Source: Siderastrea radians (taxonomy: Eukaryota > Cnidaria > Anthozoa > Scleractinia > Rhizangiidae). From it: 64,000 bases of DNA. The position numbers were made by a program, and so were the translations under genes. The DNA lies in NCBI GenBank assembly GCA_964017195.1, contig OZ024894.1, positions 28,690,825 through 28,754,824 of the forward strand, read 5' to 3'. Under the pieces are notes generated by a model that ran no database searches, was not told the origin of the DNA, and saw nothing but the letters and a program-made list of their open reading frames with translations. Of this stretch, positions 25,101 to 40,100 are shown piece after piece (the stretch's first letter is position 1; every line of letters begins with the position of its first letter).

Positions 25101-28100
25101 TGCCGAGGGACTTGTTTCAGGGACAACACTCTTGCAGTGTTTACATGAGGGGGGCGATGTCGCAGCTCTTACAAGGTCTTCTCTGATTTGCTGAGAAAAC
25201 AATACACCAAACAACAGAACAATGGACCCTAGCCCCAAAAACAATAGAGCTGCGTGATACCAAGATCCAATGAAATTAGAGGTTTGTTAAGAGCTGCGTG
25301 GCTACTCCATGAGGGGACTGGTTGTGCCTAAAGTCCCACATTGTGGGACTTTATGCAAGACTGTGTCCTGGACAAGTCCCTTGAGGGACTTGTTTTAGGG
25401 ACAGTGTCCAATTGGCAACAGAGACTTGTCCCAAGTAAAGGCCCAGGAAAAGGATAGGCAAAGTTCTCAAGAGGGGCTCAAACTAGTTTAAATCCACAGT
25501 TTCAGGGGCCAAAATTTGGTCTATTTGACAATGGGACCATCAATGTCTCCTCTTTGTCATGTACTAACCCGTATTCCAAGATGTATTTATGTGTGAATGC
25601 ATACTAGTATACAGTATGTTGCCCAGTTTTCGTACGGGCCCAGTTTTCGTACAAAAAGAACTTTATTTGATTATTTTCGTCGGTCATTTAAATCTTCGTC
25701 AACCGAAGAATTCCAAAAGTAAAAGGAACATCTCAGCTATAAATTGCCGGTTTTGACGGGCTTTTTGACGAAGAAGCAGGTCAGTGCGGACAATTTCTAA
25801 CGCGGTGAGTAAAATTTTAGCGGCTAATATTTGCACTTTTCACTGCACAGTAAAGGTATTGTAGATGAACAAATAGCCCGTTTTGCTGGTAATTTTGCAA
25901 GGAACTTCATGATTTTTGGACAGATGATAGACAAAAGATGAAAGTGAATGGAAAAACTTTCAACGCCAGCTTAAATTTAACTGCTCCTGAATTTTAGCGG
26001 TGAGAATCTTCGCATACATTTTGACCTACTGTGCCAGTTTTCGTACACTTAGCTGCGCCTTTCTCAAAACCTATTTTTAAATAAGTTAAAGAACTGAATT
26101 TTAAAGTTTACTGTTCGAAAACTAATAGGTCGCAAGTGCAGCAAAGATTACACACCAATCCTTGCAAAGTACGATACACTACATGTATTTGTTGTGGGAT
26201 AACAGCGACGCTTTACATCCAGGTCACGCAAAGGTCACAAATATTTAATAAACGTAATCCCACGCAAACAATCTAAATCGTCAAATAATTAACTAAGGTA
26301 GATGTCTATGCATAGAATGTTGACATACTCCGTGAAATATCGTTAGCTTACCAGTTTTACTGATTTTTTTCACTCCGTTGCGATTCTAATAAACATTTAC
26401 AAAAGTAGGTAAGAAAAGCAAGCGTAAGCGGAAACGGAAGTAAAGAGTTTGCTATTCTAAAGGCGTAAGCGGAAACGGAAGGAAAACGTCGAATCTTATA
26501 CAGGTCTTTTCTGAAGAGTTGTAATACGCAGAATACTAACCTGTCAACTACCTTTACCAAGGCAGTAAATGACGTACGAGACAGTGGATTGAGCGTAACA
26601 AAAGCCGCCCAAAAGTGAGGGACCAAAAAATCAACACTGCAGGATCGATTAAACATCCACCCCCCATAACCATTTGCTTTGTACACCAAACATTGGTCGC
26701 TAAGCCGATATTTATTCACAAACCGAAGAGAAAACACGACAAGCACTCAGCAGGGTGGCTGACACATCAGTTTGCGTCGAGCGTTTTCGTGGAGAAATGT
26801 TGTTTTGTCGATGTACGAAAACTGGGCCAGGTGTACGAAGACTGGGCAACTTAGGTGTTTTGGGAAAAATGGCATAATTTTGAACGTACGTCGATCAAGC
26901 GGCCAATCGTTTTATATATTGAAGGTAAGTAAATGGGCTATCTTTAATAGAAATTTCAGAAATTTTCGTCTCACAGACGAAAAGATATAGCGATTAAAAA
27001 CTAAAGTGTACGAAAACTGGGCAACACACTGTACTCCTATATTTTTATAAGCCATTTACATATTGTATTATTTTGAATTAGGGCTGGGCACCGTGGATCA
27101 TATCCAGGGCAATGGGAAACAGGAAATGTTAATCGTGAACACCAAGATGTAGATTTGCAAGGTACGGTATTCATAGTGCAGGAGAAGGGCATGCCAATGA
27201 AGGTGTATGTATAATGCACATACAAGTTGGTAAGCAATTTAGAACACATTTACGTGGAAAATATGAACACTTTGATCTGTGTCTTTGATGGGGGATCATA
27301 CTATACATGTTCTCATAGGGAAAGAAAACCACAAGGATAATTGCCACCATGCTTGCGCTTTGTTTGTTTGTTCATTTGAATAATGGTAACACTTAAGGAT
27401 TTCGTCCACATACTCGAAAGTTCCTTGTACAAGATAGTAAGCATTCCGACGGGAAAGTACTACTTAATAGTTTTCATTTGAGAGGTCGCACTTGAAGATT
27501 TCATCCAAAGACTCCAAAATTATAAACCCCTTGTCAGTACAGCACAATAAACGGCACCACAGGAAAGTACAGCTCAGTAGCTTTCGTTTCAATGTCACAC
27601 TTTAGGATTTCATCCACAGACTCAAAAGCTCCTTGTACAAAATAATAAACAGCACCACAGAAAAGTACTGCTCAATGGCCCATTTCATTTGAGTGGTCAC
27701 ACCTTAGGGTTTCAAACAGATGTAAAGTTAGAACCACCTTGTACAGCACAATAACAGCACCACAGTCAAGTACTTCTTACCAACTTTCATTAGAATAGTC
27801 ACAGGATGGGTTCACCTGCAATCATGCACTCTTTATTAAATGTTTCGACCCATGAGGGGAAGTGAGCATAATTGCTGGTAACGTTGAGGTTTCAAACACA
27901 GAGGCCAAGTTACTATCGTACCACATGAGTTAAGTTTTGAGTTTGTGAGTGAAAATATGTTATGCGTTTAAACACTTTATTAACAGGAAAAGGCTGGTCC
28001 AGCAACCAGTTCACTGAACGGAGTAGAAGACCTCCTGCAGAAGACTACATTCCACCCAGTGAGACCGCCCCTTCTACTGATGAGTCCAGTGAAGAGGCTC

Positions 28101-31100
28101 CTGCACCCCCAAGCCTTTATTTTGACGTTGAGAAAGCCGAAGAGAACAAGTACACTACTTACGTAGAATTGAGAAAGAAACACCGGGAACGGTGGGTGCC
28201 TCCTAACACGCCACCATCTGGTACCAGTAGATCGGAACAGGTTTGTTAAATTCAATTATTGTCTTTATCACTAAGGAGAGATAAGTTACTCTTATTGCTG
28301 AACTCCAAAACCAAACTGAATTCCAAACGATTTCGCTTTTTTTAGACCCCTCTTTTTACTGCTGTCAAACATAATTAGATCGGCAACCAACGAACTTTAA
28401 AAGGCAGAAACCGACGAACTGGATCGAAATTCACCGATCATAGTGCCCGCGCTGGACATTTTGACCCCATTAACCCTTTAACATTGTACCCCAACGCTTT
28501 TGTCATTTTCAGATAAATATTATTCAAACCTCTCCTTTACAAAAAGTTTCAGAAAAAAAGATTGTTTCTACGCAAAGTTATGGACGAATAAAGGTTAGAG
28601 CCATTAATTTTCTCTAATTACATGTTGACAGTATCGTGGAAGAGGGCCCTGATGTTTTGATGTGACACCGATTGCGTACCTATTCCCGCGTTATCAAAGG
28701 GTGTGTTGTGTAGAAAACATGAGATAAAGTAAGAAGAGATCCTGCTTCGGTATGAGCCGAAAAACTTTCCGCGAGCTTCAAAAGCTCGTATATTTCAAGA
28801 AATGTGGTTGGAAGAACCTAGAGAAGAACGAGAACGCAGTGTCTGCGAGCCAGACTCGTCGCAAGACGCGGAAAGAGAAGATGGTGGAGAATACTGTGAA
28901 GAATCGTGGCAACGATTGAAAGAGAGAACAATCATGTCAGGCGAAACGCTCGTAGAAAAGCTCGATGAAGCGGTTTGTTGTCAAGTTTGTCACCCGGACG
29001 TGACCTTCCTCGAAAACGTAAACTGCAAAAGTTGTGTCTCGAGTAATAAAGAAGTTTATTGCTGTATTGTCACCCAACTGCTTGCATCAATTTTGTGACA
29101 GGACGTTCTCTCTTAGATCTTGAGCCGAGCACGCGACGGCTTCTTCGCGGGTTTCAACGTGCTTTCCTTTCGCATTTACTTTCGTCTTTCGGGTCCCGGC
29201 AGCTTGATTACCCTTTCTTTTTGTTGATGTCTTCGGCGTTGTACAGCCGACGAAATTATGAGGGTAAAATTTCCAGTGCATTAAGATCCTTTGAACGGCA
29301 CTCGTACGCAGCCCTGAAAGAAAGTCGCTTTCCGATAAAAATATGACACCATACTTGGCGGCATGTTTGCGCTATTGTAAGTTGAGCCTCCCCCCTAGCA
29401 AACCGCAGGTAATTATCATGACACCTAGGTGTTATAATCTCATCATACCGGAAAAAAGTCTCATCTATTTTGCCTTTTTTATAGAAACTAATTTTTCGAG
29501 AAATTGGGCGCACGTTTTAAGTTTGCGTTCAGCCAGTTTTCAACCAATTTAGCTCAAATTTGGCGAAAATGTTGCCAGATAATTTGGCACCAAAACCGCG
29601 TCTCCGGATTTTATTTTTTGCGGTTATTCAAAAGTTATGATCCGTTAAAGAAAGAGAGGGGGTGTTCTTTCAAACTTCAAAGTTTAACTGAATGAAGAAA
29701 ACAAACCAGGCCAGATACAAAAATTCCGAGACACGGTTTTGGAGACAAAGGTGTGAGGGATTCGGCGCGATGTTCGCCTTACTCTCCAGATCATTTTCGA
29801 GTGGAGCGGAACCGATTTTGTGAATAATGTACTTTTGAAAAGTATTAGCTATATTTTCAACAGAATTGCCTTTTTTCTTTATTAACCGGCCGTCGCCACA
29901 GGCCGACCGTCGGTTTCTAAAATGGACACAGTTTTTTTTTTCCTATGGTCAGTTGGCTTAACATACAAACAAATTGCTGTAAAGCTTGTGGTACGGGTGC
30001 TCAAGAGCGGTTCTGTCTGAAATAAGACGCATGCGCATATTGGTCTGCTGAATGTTACCTTCTTGTGTTCTTGTCTGTTAATTTACAGTATTTAAGATAT
30101 GAACGGCGAAGAGTTGTTAAGTATGGGTTTCAGTGTTTGTCTTGTATAACGCATGCGCAACTGAGTAAAGCAGCTAATAGGATTGAATGCGAAATTGGCT
30201 GTGTTGTCTGATCTAGTTAGTAGTTATGGTGAAAATTTTTTTAGCGCAGGAGTTTTGTTATGGGGATTGACATTTTGAGGGATGTTAAAATGTGGGAGTG
30301 CAAGGATTTGTGAATGTGAGGAGCACATCACGCTTCTGTGGATGTGATTTGCTTTGAAAGTTGCGTTTTGTGTAGCAGCGGTGTAATATTGTGCTGCGTG
30401 AGAGGCAGTTTCCCTTGGCGTTTTATGGGGGACGGTTTCCGCAGTGGATTGTAAGTTTTCTCATTGGGTAACCTGTATTTCGCCGAGGAGAGAAACGACA
30501 GCTGTGTTTGCAGCGTTCTTGAGAAGGGAGAGAGATGAGTGTTTATTTGAGGGGAGAAGTTGATTTGAATTGCATAAAGACGAAGGAATCGGTCATTAAT
30601 AAGGAGATTAATTAATAAGGTAGCTGTTACGAGTCTTTAAGACGGCCGCGTGTTTTTTGATCGTTCAGTAAATTAGCAGTTGGTAAGAAACAACCTCATG
30701 TGCAGTACAAAAGGACAATTTATAGGCTTAAAAAAACAACACTCACTTGATCTAGAATAGTTAAAATTTCTAACTTTTGAATAAAATACACCAGTTGTCA
30801 ATTAAGAATTAGCCAAAAATACAATCTCAAAGTCAAGATTTTGAAAATTTACGAAAAATCTTTGGAGATGGAAGATTGTCCTTCGCTTTGACAAAACGGC
30901 AGTTTGTCCTCGAAAGGTGTTTTCTTCGCTCTGAAAGCTCTAAATTCCATCGCTTAACTTGTCGAGTGTTCCTTAGAGCTTATTCTTTCGATTTTTAAGC
31001 TTCAAAAGGTAATCCTTCCTTCCGAGAGTGAGATATTGCCATCTTGAAAATTCACCCGTGAAGAGTGCGGCATCCATTTTTAATGAAATGTGATCTTCTC

Positions 31101-34100
31101 GCAGAGTGACAAAAAGTCCTCCCTTCTAGGACCCCCTCAAGCCAGTTGGTGGATTCTGATTGGTTGAACCTTCCCAAAGACAACTAGGACAAAAGGGGAC
31201 CAAAAAAGCCCTTCTAGGGGAGGCTAGGGCCAAAAGCGAACACACGCAAAATCAAGGCCGGCTAAGGCCGGCACGGACGTTATCGAGCGATGCGTGAATG
31301 TTATCGAGCGATGCGTGTGGTTTGCGTGTGGTGTCTGCTGTTGCCTTTGTTGGGTTTGAGGTAATTCGTTTACGTTACGAATTCCGAGTCAACTTGTTTA
31401 CTTTTGCAAGGGGATTCCCGGCTTAGCAAACCGGATTAAAACATCACGTCATGAGATATGCCTTAACGTGCCCCATACTCTGACGATCTGCTCAAGCTCG
31501 TGTTATCAAGCGTTATATTTTGATTCTACTACTATGTTCACTGTTTGTATTTACGGTCTAGGCACAACAGTAAATACTTCGTCGTCCCTGTGTAAGCATT
31601 CTCAGTTGTGGACGAATTTATACCGACATTCAACGTTTGAGTGAATTTGCGTTTTTCAGCAGAAATAAAAGCGATAAGAAAGATAAGCTGAGTCATCAGA
31701 GTTTAAACATTACGTCATCCAGTAACGCTATAGTCAAAATATTGTGTCACACAATCACCCTTTTCGTCACGCCGGTTCGTATAAATAGAGGATCGCGCTA
31801 ACATTTGTGAAACCCAGGGGTGGGGAGGGACAGAACGGCCGGTTAAGATGCCCATTGGGCTTTCTTGTAAAATATGTTTTCGTAATCTTCAGTTATTAAG
31901 CTTTCAGAAAATATATAGTTTGTCAGGGTTTTGTGAGACGCCTGACGCTCAAACGGTGGTAACGCAATGTTGTCATTTGGGGTACACTGATACCTTATGT
32001 TCTCCTCTCTGTTGTCCACATATTTTTTTACGGGAGAATTTGCATAAACATCAAGACATTTTATGTGTGGTGATCATTTCCTTTATTCTCGCGACCTGTA
32101 TGGTTGACCAAGTAGGGATATCGTAAGGAGAAATTAGATGTTTGTCACTAAGGGTTAAGTTGAACTTCTAAGGACCCACTACGATGACTGAGGGCAATGA
32201 AAAACGGAACTGTCGATTAAGTCCTGAACTTCACTGTTCGAATATTATTGAAAAGCGCAGTAAACTGGAATACCTCGGAATATTGCGCAATTTATCTCTC
32301 TTCCAAATATGATAATAATAATAATAATAATAATCATAATAATATTAATAAAAACTTTATTTCACGAGGGTAAAAACACATTACAGTTAAAAACTGACGT
32401 ACCTGTGGCCCTCTTTGTTTTTGGCTTCTCATTCCTTGTGTAAGGTTATCTCATAGCACTTGCTTTAACGTTAAAGAATGGCCAACTGCAAAGCTGAGGA
32501 AAACTTGGCGACCATTATGAGTTTATCCGACACATCAGGGAAGAAATCATCTTGGATGTTTCATGTTTTCGAGTGTAATATTTTTGCTGGGGATTAAGGT
32601 AACCTGGCACTGAAAATTGAAGTTCCCATTGGGCCTCTCTTTGTTTTCAGCCCAGACATAGGAAGGAGGGAGAATCGGATTCTAGAACAGGTTCCAGCGA
32701 TGCCCCCTTGTCTTGGTTTGACATGGACAACAGCAATGACGAACGCGGCAGCCAGGAAAGTTATCGTGAAACTGGACAACGGAGTTACAATAGGCCTTCA
32801 TACAGACAAGGTAATGACCTACCTTTGAAAGACAATTTTAGTTTACTAACAAGGCTTCGTCCAATCCGATGGATTGAAGTAGCAGGATGGTATATGTTGA
32901 TCTTTGCTCAATTCTAGTTGCTTCAGCAAAGCAAGAAGCGACACGGAGCATTACTAAGTATATCTCTACTCCCACCCTTCCTTAGGATATAATGTGGGTC
33001 CAACACAGGATTACCCTCTTCCCCCTCCCCCCCCCCCTTCTATCACAGTTTGTAAGGTTTTCTTCACACATGATTGGCCCAACGCCTTTTATTTATTTAT
33101 TTTTTTTTTTTTTTGAAATAATGCTAATCTTTATTGAAAGTAACAGAATTCAGATATAATTGGTGATAGTACATTGCAAAAATAAATGTTCATGTGTACA
33201 AATATTATAAATTTTAATACCAATAGAGGTATTGGTATTGCATTATTTCCACACACACGCTACAAGAAAGCACAAAGGACACAAAAAACACACACACACA
33301 AACACATAGGGTCATACATGTAGCTTTATCTCTTGATTTCAAAAGAGACATTTTACAGCGGTTTTCTCTAACACGCGCCCTTCAAGAATTTTTTCCCAAC
33401 GGCCAAATGTGTTTTTGGTGGACGTCAATCATCTGTTTCTATGACAATTTTTCTAATTCTTGCGCGCTGATTGGCTCTTGCTGATTGTCACATGTAACGC
33501 AATCCTGTCTGGGGTCGTGGATAAACTGATTTTGCAAATCTGTGGCTCATCGCTTCTTGAAATTTTGTAACAGAACTACAGCAATTCTGGAAATTCATTG
33601 AGCACACAATCGGAAACCAACTGCGAAGCAAAAGGAAGCGATTATTTGTGATAGTCTGTGACAGCGAAAATTTCTGAACGGGCGAGAATCAGACGTTTGC
33701 TGATCGACTGCGAACTCAGAGAAGTAATTCAGTGGATTTAAGGACTTCTTAGAATCGAATAAAGGTCAGTTTCATACAAATTTGCTTCTGAAGTTTACTT
33801 TCGTTAAAACAATTCGCATTGCGTATTTTCAGGCGCTTTGATTGCATTTGTGAAGCCATGCTAGTCCAGCAGCAAATGTACCTAAATAACGTCCCGTGGG
33901 AATTTCAGGCTGGAAGCAATCCACCCATCCCAATGTGTTAAGAGGACCTTAGAGAGCACAAAAAAGTTTGGTGGCACTTTCGTATCCCGCACCGGGCGCC
34001 GTAAGGGGGATTTTAGTGACGGGCGTCAATTTTCAGCATGGAAACGAGACTCTGACACGAAAATGGCCATTACTAACTCATTTTTCAACAAAAATGCACC

Positions 34101-37100
34101 AAAACCACAGATATTGTAAAGTTCGATGAGCTGATCATTATGATACCATATAAATGCGATAAGCTAGTCACGTGATCTCGCTAACATGAAAACGAGGCTC
34201 TTGTAATAAAAATGTTATACCGCTTTTGTTTTTCAACGAAATTTTTGAACGAAATTTACCCAAAACCACAAACATTTGTTATTCGGCATCTAAATGATTC
34301 ATATTTAACAATGGGGATCACATGGCAAAGATAGCATGAAAACGAGGCTCTGGCAGAAAATGTCATCAACCCTCTCAAAGTATTTTTTAGCTGATAAATG
34401 TAAAAGAAATATATAAAAATTTTCCGAAACGTTCCGTGTTCGTTAATATTCATAAAAATGAAGAATCCAGGCTTAAAGATAAGATAATCTTTGCTGCTGA
34501 TCGGGGAGGACTTTAAAATAAAGATGAGTGGGCCTGTGCACTAGGGTAGCATTGGTCAGCGGTTGTTCTCATCACAATATGGGGCCGCCATTTTGACTTC
34601 CAGCTCATATAGATATGTAAACTCAATTGATGTAGTCGTTATGGAAGAAAATAGTGAAGTCCGCTTTGATCTAAAGCTATGTTTGGTGTGTCAATCCAAA
34701 AGAGACGAGCCTCTAGTAGAAAATCCACGTTCGACACGGGAAACGCTTTTAAATGCAATTGAATGTAGAGCCGGTTATGGAGAGATGAAGTATGCTGAGA
34801 TTTGGTCGTTGCTGAAAGAAGTAAAACCCGAGGAATTTGAATCAAAAGAAGCAACATGGCATCGAAGGTGTTACCAGGAAGCGACCCATTCAGGAATGCT
34901 AAGAAGATCAAGAGAGAGGTACGACAAGTTTTTATTTTTACTTTATTAAAGGGGCTGTGTCACGGTTATTAGAATAAAATTTTAAATATAGCTCTAAGAT
35001 TGTATGTAGTCATCCCCAAATCACTTATTTCAGTTCATTAGCCTAATAAACAATGTAGGTAAGTTTTATTGGCAAGGCAGCAGATTTTCATACAAATTTT
35101 GATGTAATTTCAAACTTTGAAAAATTGTCATCCTGACAAGATTTCAAAAACTCGTTGTTGTAATCTGTTTCCATCCGCTCTGTAATAGGTCCACGAAGCC
35201 TAAAAACATGATAGCTTTGTAGTTAGAGGGCCATTAACAAACCTAGACTATTATTTTGGCTATCCATCAGTTGTTTGGATTATTTTTACATCGCCAAAAG
35301 TGACACCGCTTTTTTAGACTCTACTCTATCAAACTTTACTTCATTCAACTCTCAGGTATGAGAAACGTCTTCAAAATGACAGAAATAAACGAAGAAAATC
35401 ACAAGAATCGACCTCATCTCTCACGCGTTCTCAGACCTCGCCCTATAGAAAAGATGTCTGCTTCTTTTGTGATAAGGATGCTGGTTACAGAGAGAGTCTT
35501 AATGTGCTCCGAACGAAGTCAGCTGGCAAGTCGCTCCAAGATGCAATCGAACGTTCCGGGAATGATCGGCTCCGCGTGAAACTCAGCACTGCCGTCGACT
35601 TAAGTGATGGTCACGCAATCGATATAAAGTACCATAAAGAGTGTTGGGGAAATAACGTGAGTACAGTTCTTAGACAGTCATCTCCTGTGGAAATTGGATC
35701 TTCAAATAGTGTGAAATCAAGCAACGTAGCGGGAATAGCAGCAAGAATTGAATTTCTTACAGCGACTGAAATGTCCCTAAGAGAAGGCAACGTTTTAACA
35801 ATGGCAGAACTTCAGGCAGAATTTGAAAATATTCTTCAGGCAAATGGTGCTGAAAAGGTTACATGCAGTAGGAAAGCACTAAAAGAGCTGATAACAAATG
35901 CAATCGATGACGTCGAGTTTCACAAGCCCAGAAGAGTCAATGAGTCCGAAAGGGTGACCATCAAGGAGACCCGAGATGCAGCTATCGAGGCATCAGAAGC
36001 AGTGAATCAAGGGAATGACATAAATGAAGATATGAAAACACTCTTTAACGCTGCATTACACCTAAGGAAATCGATAAACAAATCTAAAAAGTGGGTCTTC
36101 GACGGATCATTAGAAACGCTATCGAAAGAACATTACCCAGAGGAGCTGTATTGCATTTTTCGATGGATCATTATTGGCCCAAATCCTACACTCTCTACTG
36201 AAGAGAAAAACCAAGAGGTGCACAAACGATCGATGGCACTCGTCCAAAGTACTGTCTCAGCTTGTCTAACTAAACGCCAGATCGAAAATAAAAAATCAGA
36301 AATCGTAAAATCCAGCCGGGAAATGCCCCTACAGTTGGCGGTTGGCATTGCAATCCATAAGGCGGTTCGAAGTAAGCTGCTAGTTAACATGCTCCAAGGA
36401 TTCGGTCTATCAGTTGAGTATAACAGGCTGTTACGAGTGGAAGCTCAGATAGAGGCGAGCGTACTCAAGAGGATGGAAGAAAACGGCGGTTTGTTCCTAC
36501 CGCCTGATATCGTCAAAGGCCGCCACGTCTTTTTTGCGATAGACAACATTGATTTCGCTGAGGATACGTATGACGGGCGCAACACGCTGCACGGCACGGC
36601 AATGGCAATTTATCAGAAATGCCACCCAGACGACGAGAGGCCACAGATTCGGTAAGCTTGAATTTTTTTACAAATTGATTTGCTGTGTTTTGTTTTACGT
36701 AGGAGCCCCTCCCTCGTGAGCACCGTAGAAATTCCGAAAATAACCCCCCGGGGAGGGGGAGGGGGAGGGGGAGCGTTTCATCGAAAGCCTTAGTTTTGCG
36801 TCTGTACAAAACAGAAATTTTTAATAACATAGCAGGTTTTATTGAGAGCACAACTTCAAATTTGCCATGAAGTGGTCAAACGTTTCCGATTATATGCACC
36901 CAGGGGGCTATAATCAGGGGGAGAATTATTGGAGGGTGTTTTACGTTAAAGGAGAGGGGGCTTATAATTGGCGGAGGGCTTATAAGCGAGGGGGGTATTT
37001 TCGGAATTTTACGGTCTGACTTGGGCCTCTGAACAGATACTCAAAGGTTGCTTTGGGCCAAGCTCATCTCAATTTGATATCTCTTCATTTTTAGTTTTGA

Positions 37101-40100
37101 GAGTAATAAGGAAGGAAGCACTAGATCAATCAAAGATTTGCCTTCTTCAATAACGACACTTGTAGAGTGCCCTGACCCCCCATCAAAGTTGGGGGGTCAG
37201 CGATTTGGGGGGTCAGCGTTTCCGCGATTTGGGCTCTACGCAGAAGAGGAGATTCCAATCACGCTGAGTGCCAAAGAGTACGCTTGGCTGTTTGCAGGGA
37301 ACCTTTCAAGGGAAGAGGAAACTGCTGGTGACGCAGGAATTCGACAAGAAGAAGAGGAGCCCCACCGTAGCAAAGTGCCAGTTTGGTCCGCGTACAATTC
37401 TCTTGTCAGCCCAACGTTGCCAGTAACCCGCGTGTCAGCGCCTCCTTTGGTTGCAGCTCCAGCGCACGAGTGGAGTACCTTACTGACAGTGTTACAACAG
37501 GCACAAGGAATCACTGCTCAGGTACCTTTTTAATGCACTTGTTCTCCTCGGATTGTATATGCACCTCAGTCTGATCTGTACAAATAATTCCTTATTGCAC
37601 TTTACGAAATGATGGATCAGTACAAATAACACTCAGGTTCAATTTTCTTGATGGTCGTTGTAGTCGTAGTAAAAGCAGATTCCGTTGCATTACTAGGTTG
37701 TTGGTCAGCAGAGAAAAACTGTCATATCACTCGACATGGGTCTTTACATGCCCGCCAAGAAGCTTCAGATGGTCCATGAGGATCTCAATCACATCATCCT
37801 TCGTCCAGGAGAGTTACATATTCAAATGGCAGATCTTAAGACCATTGGTTTTTATATAGAGGGTAGCGGAATCGACCAGGCATGGATAGAGGCTGACCTT
37901 TACAGTCCAACAACCGTAAAGCAGATCATCGAGGGTAATCATGTGAAAAGGGCCTAGACAGCGCACATTATTACGCTGCAGGCCCTTTTCACACTATACC
38001 AAGATGCCTTTCTCAGCGGTCAAGAAGGTAATAGTCTTGTAAAAGCTTTTATGTTTTCTTCTGAAAACACCAATGCTCAAAGCCTTGATGGCCATATCTC
38101 CACATCTGTTTTTACAGTATTGCAAGTTTAATGCTTTATGTTGCAGGTGAATGAAAGGAGCAATTATTGGTTTTGGCGAAAGAGTTGGAGAAGGCATGCG
38201 CTGAAGGTGACAGTGACAAAATAGAAGAGGCTCACAAGGCACTCGAAGATAAAGTGGAGTCCTTGGGAATCATGACGAAGATAGCTGATTTTGACAAAGA
38301 GAATGCCAACACCCCGATGTTTCAAGTTTTCCGACAGTACATGACCATGGTACTAGAAATGATGATGTTTGTTCGTGCTGTTCGAACTGCAGACTGGCTG
38401 CTTCATCTACAGGCCCTTGAGAAGTTCACTAAGTACTACTTCGCCCACGACCGTCTCAACTACGCCCGGATGATACCTCTCTACCTTGCAGAAATGAAAG
38501 CCCTTCCACTTAATGACCCAGATGTTTACCGCAAGTTCCTGGATGGAAATTGGGTTGTGAATAAGAACCAAAGCGTACCATTCTGTGGCCTTGGGGCTGA
38601 TAATGGATTGGAGCACATCAATAGGTCTATGAAAGTCAGCGGAGGATTGGTTGGGATAACGCTAAATCCCAGTGCTCGAGCGAAGTTTTTCTTGATAGCT
38701 CCAGAGTTGGCCCGCTTGGCCGAACAAGCTAAAGATATGGCAGGGGTGTCCGTAAAGATTTAAGACCGGCACCATAACCTCACCACCTCAGTGCTAAATC
38801 GTGAAGAGGCGAGCATCGTCAAGCTGAAGACTATAATTGCAAACTACACCAACCCGTTTGAGCAGACTGGAGAAGAACTGTACAATCTTTTAACTAAAGT
38901 AGTAGTGTCCGAAGACGTGATGAAGGATCTCAGCGCGCAAAGTACTGAAGGCTACAACCTCCTTGAGAAGTTTGTGACAGAGCGTATTCAGAAAGGCACC
39001 TCCAATCTCTGGTCTACTATGACGAAACGCAATCTTCTGACATGGAAATCGACTGGAAAGAAAACAAAGGTTAAAGTGAATAATACTGTTATAGAACTAC
39101 AGGAAGATCGGAGCTTGTTTGCTCGTATGACAGTCGTCTGTCAAAGCCGCCCGGAAATCAATGTACGAGAAGCTGTTGGCATTCATGAATTCAATGTAGT
39201 CCCAAGATCGCTATTTGCAGCTGATGGCTCCATGTTGTACTGCTCCGCCAAAAGTGCACTAATGCCCCTCTTAGAAAAGGAGGCAACGTCATCGGATACA
39301 AACCGCACAACGGAAGACGGGAACGCACATCAGAAAGTGGACATCGTGGATGGCATGGCATTACTTCAAGCTTTTGACAAGAACCCCACCATCACAAATT
39401 GTGCAGAACTTGCTGACCATTTCACAGAAAAGCTCTTCCAGAAACATGACAACTGTGTGGAACTGCACCTTATTTTGGATAGATATGACATCCCCCTCTC
39501 GTTGAAGACAGCCACCCGTGTACGCCGCCAAGGCGACCAGCAACCTATCGCCTACCACATCACAGATACCACCCTCATCACAAAGGTGTCAATGAAGCGA
39601 CTGCTCTCCCACACTAATACAAAGAGGGATTTGACGTCGTATTTATCTGCAAAGGTACTGAGAAGAGCAGAGGAGCAGAGGAAGAATGTGGTCGTGTCTT
39701 GGGCTTGTGAGTGTCGCGCAAGCCACAGAAATGTAGCTCACTTGGAGAGCGATCAAGAAGAAGCGGACACAAAATTGATTCTACATTCTGCAGATGCAAC
39801 CGCACAAGGGGCCACAGAGATCAACGTCTTTTCTCCTGACACAGATGTTTTTATTCTGCTTTTGCGACGCTACCCAGAGCTCTGCCGTGACCTCAACTTC
39901 ATTACGGGAACAGGTCAGAGACACTGAGTTATCAAGTTGCAACCGATTGCTGAAGGACTTGGCAGGAGAAAGATTGGTGCACTTTCTGCTCTTCATGCTA
40001 TAAGTGGTTGTGATGTGACAGGTAGTTTTGCAAACAAAGCTAAACCAACTTGGTGGAAGATCTTCAAGGAGGCTGACGAGAACACCATCTCTTCCCTTGC

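Noticed and set aside
28802..29098. Cys-containing 98-codon frame
   Set aside because: Might be a transposase fragment, but no family, splice context or element ends could be shown.
34946..35310. Second TTAA-type MITE inside transposase intron 1
   Set aside because: The left end matches the family at 43381, but no convincing right end or TTAA is present.
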